A stretch of DNA of 17,344 bases. It comes from Hemicentrotus pulcherrimus (lineage: Eukaryota > Echinodermata > Echinoidea > Camarodonta > Strongylocentrotidae). Each line of letters starts with the position of its first letter. The stretch's first letter is position 1. The notes below the pieces were generated by a model that saw only the letters and a list, made by a program, of their open reading frames with translations, searched no databases and was not told the origin of the DNA. The position numbers and the translations under genes are program-made. Positions 1-10,600 of the stretch are shown here, one piece after another. The DNA lies in the NCBI GenBank assembly GCA_003118195.1, contig BEXV01000287.1, positions 40,512-57,855 of the forward strand, read 5' to 3'.

Positions 1-18
1 CTCTCTCTCTCTCTCTCT
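1..18. repeat. (CT)n microsatellite at the window edge
   Basis: Nine CT units begin at the first base and probably continue outside the window. Confidence 0.9.
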
Positions 19-3000
19 TGCCTACACGCTACTTATGTTTTGTCTCCCACTTTATATAACATGTTTACATCATAAAAAATGTCAATGAACTTACACTCAT
101 TTAAAACACTCATTTAAATGGTTCTTTAGTTCAATTGATCTTTGCTGTTCCCATAGAGTGATTAAATATACATAATAGATGATTTAATCGATTAACATTT
201 TATTGATCTATCCTCCACAATGGTTGAATTTAATGACCACAAAGTTTGCCTGAAGTCAAAAGTGAGGTTTTCAAACTGCACACTTTAAAATAACCAGTTA
301 ACAGTTTTACGAGGCACTTGAGGGAAGAAGCCATTGCTTATAAATGATTCTAATTTTGTAATCAGTTCCCGACAGTAACATTCAGCTTTTCTATTTCAAA
401 ATTGAACATCGCAAGCACTAATATGATACAAAGGTCTGATGAAATTGCTTTGTTGAAAATAGCACCTTTTGCAAAACCTGTACTTTATTCTCTTTTTCTC
501 CAATGCACTTCTTAGATACAAGGAAAACTTGAAGAGCAGTTGTCACCAACCATTAATTCACTGGTTTAACATATTAAGCGAGCCTGCTTGAATATTGAAT
601 ACGTAAGAAACACAGTTCTTTGTCCACACGTACTTTCTTCAGAAAAACACATGATTTACATGACAAAGGGCCTACAAGATTCTGAGGTTTAATTCTGCTT
701 TATTCCAGGCAAACAATGAAATGTTCTCTCTATAATGAAAGCTGCTGTGGCTCAGGAGCTCGTTTAAGAGGAATAAAAGCAAGTTGGAAAGAAGAAGAAA
801 AAAAAAGATAAAGGGCAACAAACTATTCTGATGGGATGTGATTGTGAAGGGATGGTTGGAGGAAGGGTGTAGAGTGTGGTGTGTATTGAATGAGCTCATT
901 ATGTGGGCTCATTATGTGACCTCGCATGCTTCAATTCCTTTCAGGTTCTTGACCTGGCATCACAGAGGAGAAAGTATGGAGTTTTCCTGGTAATGAGTGT
1001 CTGGGTAACTTAAGTGAGAGAGCTAGCTCTGTGTGCCTAACCCAAATCAAACTGCACGATTATGAAATTCCAGTTGAAATATAAACCCCTTTCCCCACCT
1101 TTTTTCTTTTTCGTTTTGAGGTGCAGAGCGTGGGGTATTTTTGGAGCGCAGGTATGTGGGAGATAGGATAAACAAATACCATGAACAGGGTTTCCTTGAA
1201 TTACTTATGTAAACATTTTTCACAGTATAGGAATACTCCATTTAAACCATGGCACATCCAGTTTACACATTTGGCAAGATAATATTGAATTCCTTGACAA
1301 TTACTCATTATTGTCAATTTAAATTTTTTGATGAACATGTTTTTCAAACGCAGGTACATCCTATGACCAGTCGCATTGCATTAACTCTATACTGAGGCAA
1401 ACACTTACATAAGGTAGGTCTTACACTGAAATATCCATATCATCAAAAGCTTGGAGGAGGCCCATTTTACAAGACATCAATATATATCTGGTGGTTTAAT
1501 CAACTGCCTACAATATGATTCACTGTGAATTAAAGGGCAAATCCACCCTAATATTAAATTGGTTTTAATAGAAGCAGAAAAAATAGAGAAACAAGTCAGT
1601 GAAAGTTTGAGAAAATTGAACAAATAAGAAAGTTAAGGATGTTTCAAATTCATGAATATCATGGAATCTTTGAGACAAATTCGCCACTGATTTGAATGAC
1701 AGAATGACCAAAAATCTCCATTTCTCTCAATGTTAATCGAATAGTAGACTCATCCTATATGGGGAGTGCATGAGAGAACATGATCAAAATAGAATTTAAT
1801 GACATTTCTTGCATTCAACAAAGGATGAAATGTGAGGGGCTGACATCTTATTTAGAGACCGTGTTGCCAATATGACTGACAGATTTGTAAGTATTTCATG
1901 AAAATTTATTGACTTAAAAATACATCACTTTTTTTTAATTCATTGTCCGATTTTTATAGAAGCCCTCACTGATCTGTTCTTCACATTTTTTCTCCTTGTA
2001 TTATAAAACAAACAGATCATGGTGGACTTAGTCTTTAAGATCCGTTTTTCTCAACAAACATCATTCTTAATAGGTTGTCCAAGGCCTTTTCTAAATGCTT
2101 TACTTACTTTCATAAGCATTCACACATGTATCATTTTAGTACATCCACTCTCCATTAATGTCATGCAAATAAGATTACCTATCATGAACCCTAAAGAGAC
2201 GAACAAAATCAATTCGGCACACAATCTTGTAACAAAAATATCAATTTTATTGAGGAATTCTTGTATAGGAATGCTTGTAATATAAATACCAGTACAAGAA
2301 ATTTTTGTAAAAAGAAACAAAAACAGGAAAGATAAGGCAAGATCTTAAAGACCTATGAAAAAACCAACCTTCAATAGTTGCAATAGCCTTGATCAACCAT
2401 TGGATTGTATGAATAATGACACAAATGTATCACATAATCGGAACATAAGTTCTATATGCAATACATAGGGTACTGTAATTGCCCTGGGGTTGATTCCTTG
2501 ACAGTCTATGTGATCATGTTATAATAGCATTAATACCTGACCAAATAATCATCTACCCTAAGAAGATAATGTGCTATGAACAAGCATATTGAAGTCATTC
2601 TAAAGATTCTGAGAAGCAGACAGCTTCAGAAACTAAAATGTCAAACAAATTTTCAAAGCAAAAATATAACTGATTTAATATAAGTAGCTTCCAAAATTAA
2701 TTACTTTTGGGTGGTGTCAATGATAATTAAATTAGATTTTAGTGTGAGCATAGTGAGACTTTATTTCTGTTGCATATTGCAGTAATACATATCTTCAAAA
2801 ATTGTTTATGAAATTCCGGAAATCAAATTTAAAGTGTATGGCATTTTGTCGGAGTTGGTTTTAAGATAAATTTGAGTTCTGGTCCTGTGATTACATAAGG
2901 GATAAAACTGGAAGCAATGAGAAAAGGTTGATTATTAAAAACATAAGTACCAGTGTTTACTGTGAGAATTTGGAATCACCAAAATAAGTAGAATTTGACT

Positions 3001-3973
3001 TGGGTCTGGCAAAAAGTCACATACGCTAGACATAGAAATTGGTATACGGGACTATGCACATATGTGGCATGAAAGTTTGAGCCAATTATTCTCATATTTT
3101 AAATATGAGGTCATTGGAAGATCAATCATTTTCAGGCGATATTTCTTTTGTGATATTCTACCAAACTGACATAAAATAATGCAAAAGATCTCAAACTATT
3201 TTTTCACCTGTACCAGAACTCAACCTTCCCTTTAACTGAATTTTTTGTCACCTAGTGTGCGGAAACTATTCATTACGCTCTCTTGGTAATATTTGAAAAA
3301 TACGAGGTTCACAAAAAAAATCATTCAAATGCGTTTCTTAATATCTCCCTAGTTCTCTTTTTCTTCTTCAAACTAGTGGAAAATTATTACAAATTTACAC
3401 CAAGACTAGAAGATACTCTACAAACATTGCCTATTAATTATCATCGAATTTGCATGTGGAATTCTCATACATATGGAATTTTTTGTGGACACCATTTATA
3501 AACAAATAATTTTATTCTCTTTAAATCATCCTAGCAAAAAGAAAGAGGTGATTTATTTCTCTGTGTCTTTTTCACTATCTTCTTGAAAAATGTTCATGAT
3601 ACTACCGTATACAAAGAAAGTAAACTAAGTGAAGTATACACAAATATAGAAAAATAAATACACATGATTTGCATATAAAACTCACATTCCGTCCCTTCCA
3701 AAATAAATTTTTAGTCAATTCAAAATTATTTCATTCCCCAGTACACTAGGTTTACATCTAAGAATGGTACATTCATGACAGCACAGGCAACAGTTTATTA
3801 GTACCTTCTCCACCTTTGCAAATTCATAAATAAACACCATGGAGCAAGACATAGCCTAGTCTTACATCAATGCCATACAATTTAGGGTGTTAACTCCACA
3901 CCACTTTTCTATGAGAACTGCGACAATAACTTGGTACCGGTACTGATGTTCTCTATGGTCGACGGAATGAAGT
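19..3973. other. Intergenic stretch downstream of ORC4, no gene recognised
   Basis: Nearly 4 kb of AT-rich sequence. Open frames here are at most 60-90 codons, match no protein family I know and often overlap on both strands, as expected by chance. There is a 9-bp inverted repeat at 3091-3109 and a possible diverged dispersed repeat starting near 1531. No RNA gene, promoter or splice-site series was convincing. Confidence 0.6.
1531..1780 (+). repeat. Possible diverged dispersed repeat
   Basis: The block starting AAAGGGCAAATCCACCCTAA and running through GTCAGTGAAAGTTTGAG and AACAAATAAGAAAGTTAAGG resembles a repeat I recall as abundant in echinoderm genomes (a short terminus followed by a conserved stretch about 60 bases in). 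There is only one copy in the window and I cannot place its right end, so the limits are approximate. Confidence 0.35.
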
Positions 3974-4047
3974 ACAAGGACTCTGCTAGATGTGCTCCGC
4001 AGGCTTTATCAGCTTTAGGCCTTCCAGACACCTACAAATTCATGTGC
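3974..4047 (-). pseudogene. Decayed tandem copy 4 of ORC4 terminal exon
   Basis: The minus-strand codons at 3992-4012 read LIKPAEH, against LVKPAEH in exon 11 (4639-4659), with 17 of 21 bases the same. Just upstream is a diverged block equivalent to the AFEHL start. Just downstream the copy jumps to CTAGCAGAGTCCTTG, which exon 11 has in its [10 protein letters not shown] part, so the middle of the exon is deleted. The frame is broken. It lies about 180 bp beyond copy 3. Confidence 0.6.
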
Positions 4048-4094
4048 CAATCTTAAAGCTCAATGGGACACAAGGAAACAAGCGGAATGCTTTT

Positions 4095-4200
4095 TGTAGG
4101 AGTTCAGAAACTCTCACAAACCAATTTATTCTTGGCCAAAATGGTTTTGAGTTATTTATTCTGCTAGCTAAGAAGGTTTTACTGGTTTCACAGTAACCAG
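4095..4200 (-). pseudogene. Decayed tandem copy 3 of ORC4 terminal exon
   Basis: On the minus strand this region keeps CTTCTTAGCTAGCAGA (exon 11: CTTCACAGCTAGCAGA). About 35 bases on it has GGCCAAGAATAAATTGG then TTTGTGAGAGTTTCTGA, against exon 11 GGGCTAAGAATCCAATGG and TTCGTGAGAGTTTCTCA. An internal block of roughly 27 bases is missing compared with exon 11. The copy is more diverged than copy 2 and has no usable frame. Its CTAGC motif lies about 208 bp from that of copy 2. Confidence 0.6.
4125..4160 (-). promoter_or_regulatory. Candidate ORC4 polyadenylation signals (two AATAAA)
   Basis: On the transcribed strand AATAAA occurs at 4155-4160 and again at 4125-4130, about 330-370 nt after the stop codon. 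These are the first canonical signals I found downstream of exon 11. If used, the 3' UTR would run through decayed exon copy 2 and end within copy 3. No transcript evidence is available from sequence alone. Confidence 0.45.
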
Positions 4201-4279
4201 ATACTTGGAAGCATTTTTCGCCCCAGTTTTTTCAGCTCACTTGAAGCAAGCTGAATGATATGGCATAAGGAGTTTAGAT

Positions 4280-4444
4280 ACTCTTTTTCAAGAAACTCTC
4301 ATATGGCCATTGGATTCTTAGCCCAGTGTAGGAACATACTGGGACAAGACAGACAAGAGCTTAATGGCTTGCTAGCTGTGAAGAGGTGACCAAGAAGTTA
4401 AATGATTCCTTATCAACTCTAGAGCTACTAGATACATCAGACTC
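4280..4444 (-). pseudogene. Decayed tandem copy 2 of ORC4 terminal exon
   Basis: Two 23-base blocks are identical to exon 11: 4306-4328 matches 4499-4521 (codons for the HWAKNPMA end), and 4370-4392 matches 4564-4586 (codons for VTSSQLA). Between them the copy is diverged and one base shorter, and it reads into a TAA at 4361-4363 just after the LA codons. Upstream, the minus strand reads SSSSRVDKE, resembling exon 11 SSTRTQKE. The part corresponding to [10 protein letters not shown] is absent. Spacing to exon 11 is about 193 bp. It may simply be 3' UTR sequence, or an alternative terminal exon (see findings). Confidence 0.8.
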
Positions 4445-4491
4445 CTGGCATTGATTTCAACAGAAAGAAAACAAGGTTTTCTGAGAAACTC

Positions 4492-4686
4492 TCACGAAGC
4501 CATTGGATTCTTAGCCCAGTGCAGGAGCTCGCTTGGACAAGATGGGTAAGAGCTCAAGGACTCTGCTAGCTGTGAAGAGGTGACCAGTATACTCATGGCT
4601 CTGTATTCCTTCTGGGTCCTGGTAGATGATGCTGTGCTGTGCTCTGCTGGCTTCACCAGCTCCAAGGCAACGAGATGCTCAAATGC
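4492..4686 (-). CDS. ORC4: ORC4 coding exon 11 (terminal, residues 387-450 and stop)
   Basis: The acceptor GCATTTCAG opens [16 protein letters not shown], matching human AFEHLQQLELIKPMER. A variable serine/threonine-rich loop follows, then [20 protein letters not shown] and the end [19 protein letters not shown] with TGA at 4492-4494. Human ends in YPNCPTDVRQWATSSLSWL, so the last few residues differ, as is usual. Parts of this exon recur three times just downstream in decayed form (see 3974-4444). Confidence 0.96.
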   Translation of the reverse strand, partial: AFEHLVALELVKPAEHSTASSTRTQKEYRAMSILVTSSQLAESLSSYPSCPSELLHWAKNPMAS

Positions 4687-7600
4687 CTGAAATGCAGAAT
4701 TAAAACAAAACAAATAAAGGTAACATCACATCAAAACGACCTTCTAACTTGAATGCATGAAGATGCATACAGATGTATGAATGAAAGGTGTCAAGACCAT
4801 TAGAATGGTTAACAGGTACCAGAATTGAACATTCTAAGATTGTCACAAAGGATATAGATCCATCATTAAAATCCTGGTGATTCAAGATCATCAAATAAGA
4901 ATTAGGTAAGACTAGATCATAAAAATCACCAGGAATTAAAAGGAAATACATTTCGACAATACACATGCATGTCATTTACACAAAATTGCAACCAATGCAA
5001 TAAATATCAGGTGATAAGATAATTTCTTCTGATTTACATTGGAGACTAACTGATATCTGAGATTACATGCTCCCATTACTCAATGTTCATTTTTTCACAA
5101 AAATCATCCAAATTTACCCTTTAAATTTGGATGCAGGAAAAGACTAACTTCAAACACAACCCGGGTCTTTTGCAAACATGAAAGAAAAATTCAATTAATT
5201 TTGATCTTCATCAATCAAGATAGCATCTAGAAGACTTTGGTTTCATTTTTGTTTAGTTGTGTACAACTTTTTATACAAGATAATCTAGTACACATACAGA
5301 CATGTTACTCTTGGTATAAATTAAAGGGATTGGGTAACTTTACCTCTGATTCTAAAAAATATCCTGAATTTAGCTCATGCTGTAATCGTAATTATAAACC
5401 TTTAGGTCATACATGAATCCCAAGACTTTTACAAGCCAATCGCCTGTCTGATTATCAAGATACATGTATCTATGATTGGAATTAGAAATTTCAGAATTTG
5501 TTTTCCTAACAGTTTTTATAACACAACAGCTTATTGGGAAATATGAGTTTGGTAAGCCGGTCACTCACAGATTTTTACCTTTTTGAAGCACTTCATGATA
5601 TTTTGAAGCACAAATTTTTTAGGGCTTCAATATTGAACCATATCACAGACACTGATAACACGTAGGGCCATGCATCTCAGATTTAATATGTTAAACAGTG
5701 CCTTTAAACGATGGCATATTTCTTTTGATAAAAGTTAAAATTTAAGGCATGCATTTTATGGAATCAATACTCTATATGTATACACCAATTGCATGATTTA
5801 GACAAAAGTCCTTGTGTTTTACAATAACAGAGAAATGTTATCTTACTTGCACACTGTCCTACCATGTTATGACAAACAAGAAATGTAACAATGCAAAACT
5901 AAAACCCTACAAAACTTGATATGAGATAGAATTACAAATATTGATGTTGATCATTCATTTTCATGACACGACTTCTCTTTATAGAAGGAGGCGTGATTTA
6001 AATTGTTGTCACCAACTGTGTATGGTAATGCCAGATGCCTTAGAACATGACAAAAAAATCCAATCCTTGTCTTCTTCAGAAAGATGAAAAATCATTAAAA
6101 GCAATTAAAGATCTGGTTTTATATCTTCAAAAATGTCATTACAAGATTCTGAAACCAAGCTCTATTATCATGATTACCAATATTCATTAAAACTGCATTC
6201 TACAAGGACACCTACATTATTCATAGATACCCAATGTGTTTTAAGATAACATAATAATATGTTCATATAATTGTTTTAAATATGACTGCATCAGGAAGCA
6301 TTTCTGTTCTCCGTCCGTGGTAATGGACATATTTTTTTAAAAGTTAAATAATTTGTCGCTGTTTTCACGAAGTGACGGTAGTGAAAAAAAAAATTCATTC
6401 ACTTTGCGTTATGATTTTCCTCACTACCGTCACTTCGTGAAAACAAGGACGAATTATTACTGCAAACTTCTAAAGCTTCATTAGACCTTGTTATGATCAA
6501 CTGGTAGATGGATTTCCTCAGGTTTCACATACACAAAAAGATAACCAGAAAGAAAACATATAAGAGAAAAAAAATCAATAACAGCCGACAAGCCCAGTAA
6601 AAATGATGAATTGCACAGAGGGATGTTGATGCATAATGTACAGTCAAACCTGCTTTAGTGACCACCTGTCTACAAACACCACCTGTCTACAAAGGCCACA
6701 TTTTTTGTTTCCCTTGAAAATGGTTTCTCATTGAATCATGTACTAAAGGAACCCGTCTATAAAGACCACCCGTCTACAAAGGCCACTTTTTGTGTTTCCC
6801 TTGGGTGGTCGCTATAGACAGGTTCGACTGTATTTGATTCTTTAAGCCCCCTGCACACCATTGTTTGACTGTGATCCGATTTGCAAAGGCATTTGATTTG
6901 GTTTGCTCAGTAAAACATGTAAAATCTTGAAGAGTGATGTTCTGATAACAAAGAGATAATAGAACCCAGCCTCAGAAAGAGTGTAAAGGTATCATATGCG
7001 AATCATAATGACTTCCTACCTGTTCTGCAATTGTCTATGATCTGAAGCCAATTTGGCATTTTCTCAGACAAGAAGAACAACATGCACTAACAAATTTAAT
7101 CTGTAATTGTCCTACGACTATTCAGAACCTAAATCAAAATTAAGATAACTGTTTAAATTCATGTATCTATTAAATGTATCTGTGATTTTTTTTTTGGTGA
7201 AAATTTGAACACGGTAGGATTGTAGAATGGGCATTGGGCTTTGAAATACATACCTTCAAAACAACAGATTTGTCAAACTGCTGGACAGTATGGGATTTCT
7301 TCTGAATAAACTTCTGGTATTCTGACAAAAAAGAGAAGGAAATACTATGAACTATATCATATCATATCAATAATAATATTCAATATGGATGAACAAAAAG
7401 ACACATTCCCTATTATTTCTGATAGAAACACTGGCAAATAATATATACGTATTTACTGCTTTTCACCTTATTGCCCAAGGTGATCTCATAACTGTACTGT
7501 GCCCGAGACGAAATCAAGGGGCATTGTGCAGTCTTGAGAACACCCAGGAGCTATAGTTTCAACAGTGAACCGAAAAATAAGCAGTCAATATTTATTTTAT

Positions 7601-10600
7601 ATCCTGCATCCCAAGTGTCAATTTTTAAAGAGATATTCTTACCAAATATGCCTGTTAAAGTGACTGCATTTATTTGTAGAGTCAAAGGAAATTTACAAGT
7701 CTAAGAGCATTGCGCATGTCTCACCATGCATATATATTCATTGTCAACGTTACACTAAAACAGGTTAGACTGTATTTCCATTAATTTGATTCATTTATTT
7801 GATTTAAGGAAGCTACATACCATTGTAAACCATCTCAAAGTTGAACGGATCTCCTTCATAGAGGTCTGTGAGGTGACGCATGGCAATGATAAGACACAGT
7901 TGTAGTACAGATACACCTACAAGATAATAACATGTTTATAAGGTTTTAAATGTAATGCATCCCTTTGCACATGTGGTTCTTGAGGATCAATAGTGATAGT
8001 TCAATTCATTAAATGATGCCAAGATGAATTTGAAGAGCACAAATGAAATCATTATTGCAAATGGCAAAACAACAAAATGTAGAAATGTAAGAATAACAGA
8101 AAATGCCATTTAAGAACCTTCCTCTGGCTCTGATCATAGGAGCTGGAAACTGACTGTTGTGGAATAAATTAAACATTTGATCTCAAATATATATATATCA
8201 ATTTGATATGATTTATTATGTGGCTAAAAAAAATAGCAATGATTCTGTGACACGATCAATCTACCAATTGTTTTATTCCATGAAATCACTCTTGGGACTG
8301 ATTTTTTCCATGAAAGCAATTGGTCAGATTAACTGTGTTGCAGAATTACAAATTTTACACTAGAATCAGAAGTTACAAAATTATAAATCTTGACTCTGAA
8401 AATTTTACATTCAAGACAATTTTGAGTCCTTGATAAAAGAGCCTTTATCGACAAGAGAATATGCAAAAAAATCAGTACATATGGTTAATCATTTATAAGA
8501 TAAATCACTTGGTTGTTTTCATCAACAAAATGTAAAATTTCATCTTCCTGTTAATTTTAAGGTTTCATTTGACATAAGAAACCCTGTATAAAAATCCCTT
8601 CCCACAGCTTCTTTGTCCAATAACAACATCTTAGAAAACAGATACCTTTTTCATCTCATATAAAGACCCTCAGACTTTAAAACATAATAAATTCATAAAT
8701 ATGAAATACTTTCTAAAGATGTCACTTTCTAGATTTGTAATGACTAATGAATATGAAGGAAGGGAATGAAGAGAGGGAGAGGGATAAGCATTGACTAGTG
8801 AAAATGAGGAGATGTTAACAAAGAAAAACATAAAAGATACAGGAAGGATAAGCAAATAGAAGAAGAGGAAGAAGAAGAAGAAGAAAAAAAAAAGATCAAG
8901 AACAAGAACAAAAAATAAGACATACAAAAAGAGAGCGAGAGAGAACGAAGAGGAAATCACATGAAGGAAACAATTAATTTTATAAAATAAGAGATACGGA
9001 GATACAATATCAAAGATAAATATTCAAAAGAGTGTCTAACTGAATAAACAATGTCCTATCAAATGTTATAGTTATTAATATTTTCTCATTTTGTGCAATT
9101 ACTAAAACCCTACCATGTAACATGGCAGCCTTTGAATCAGTACTGTGTATCTTTCGACTCTCCAGAAGTTGATGACCCTCAAATGTAGGATGATCTGCAC
9201 TGATTCTTGAAATTGGCAACAACTGAAAAATAAGAATATGTGTAAGCTTAATTGACTCATCAGAGCTATTCATGATGGTCTCTTATTTTAAAAGAGGTTT
9301 TTAAAAAAAAAATGCATGGGTGTTTTTATATTCAGATATTACACAAATTACAATATGTATTGCAGTTTTTTTATTTGTTACCGAAGCATATTTTGATTTG
9401 CAGTGTACAAAAGAAATATTTATTTAATCAATACTATTTCGAAAAAAGGCTCAAAATAAAATAAAAGAAAAAGATGTGTGCCTAAAACGAGAATATGGCA
9501 CCAATCAGAAATTCACACCCACACGCTAAAAAATTGAACGTGGGTATCCACAAGCACTTGTATGAATGATGAAAATGTGTTCATCGTTTGAATTTATAAT
9601 TTGTCAGATTCTCCTGAATCCTTGCAGGGCTACTATATTTCTAAACATACCTAATTAACAAACTATCCAATGTCATATCTAAAAGTATTGCCTTCATCAT
9701 CTACATCACCATCTAACTGGGAATAAATTATCTTTCATTTATTATTACTTATTACATATTTTCTTTACACTGAGATAAATGAAAATTAGATGGATCTTCG
9801 ACTGCATGCAGTCAAAAATGATGGATCCGCCATAGAGCGATTTTATAAACCAAAACAGAAGCAATTTTTAAAATTCGAATTTGATTGTACTCCGTTAACA
9901 GTTTTTCAGAATATCTTGATTACAAGCTATTTTTCATATACATGTATGACCCTTTCGATCTGCAAGATACAAACATGTCTTGAGTTTGATGGTAATCCTT
10001 CCATCGGTTCTAATGATAGTGCAATCACAAGCTATTTTTGCATACATAATGAGCCCTGTGACCTTTGACCCCAATATCTAATCAGTTCATTGGCTCTGCA
10101 AGATACCGTATATACATGACCCGAGTTTGGCAGGAATCCATCAAGCGGTTCTAGAACGGGGTATAAAGACGGACAACCCGAAAACATAATGCCTCCGGCT
10201 ACTTCGTTGCGGAGGCATACAAGAGTTTATCTTTAGAGCTGGATAAACTGCCCACAGCATTGAATGTGTATGTCAAGTACTCGTTATTGATGACCTTTGA
10301 CCTCTTACCATTAGACTGTATAGACTCCTAACTGATTTGTCCAAGCTATAGGTCTTCTGCAGTATCTCGGTGATGGTGGCATCTTCCGTAAGCATCTGGT
10401 TATTATAAAAAACATCAAAAATATCAAGATGAATGATGCGAACACTGCATTGAATTACAACTGGTTTCACGAGTAACAATGACGACAAAACTATGTACAC
10501 AAGTACCTATACAGTTAGCCATAAAGGGTATCACACCTTTTAAAAAATATATCATAGGGGTTCTGTCAATCAAACCTGATAGACATGGCTCAAATGACTT

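Larger units (their letters stand above)
4687..7253 (-). other. ORC4 intron 10 (2567 bp, phase 0), the largest intron
   Basis: Starts GTATGT and ends GCATTTCAG. It holds element A (5321-5713), the 12-bp hairpin (5105-5133), the foldback (6361-6444) and the MITE (6641-6830). The stretches 4690-5100, 5714-6360 and 6831-7253 show nothing recognisable. Confidence 0.9.

Noticed and set aside
2019..2320. Overlapping open frames of 88 (+) and 66 (-) codons, with hydrophobic stretches.
   Set aside because: They overlap on opposite strands, match no family I know, have no splice context and are of a length expected by chance in AT-rich DNA.
8670..8960. Minus-strand frame rich in phenylalanine and leucine, looking like membrane segments.
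   Set aside because: It is a translation of purine-rich simple sequence in intron 8.
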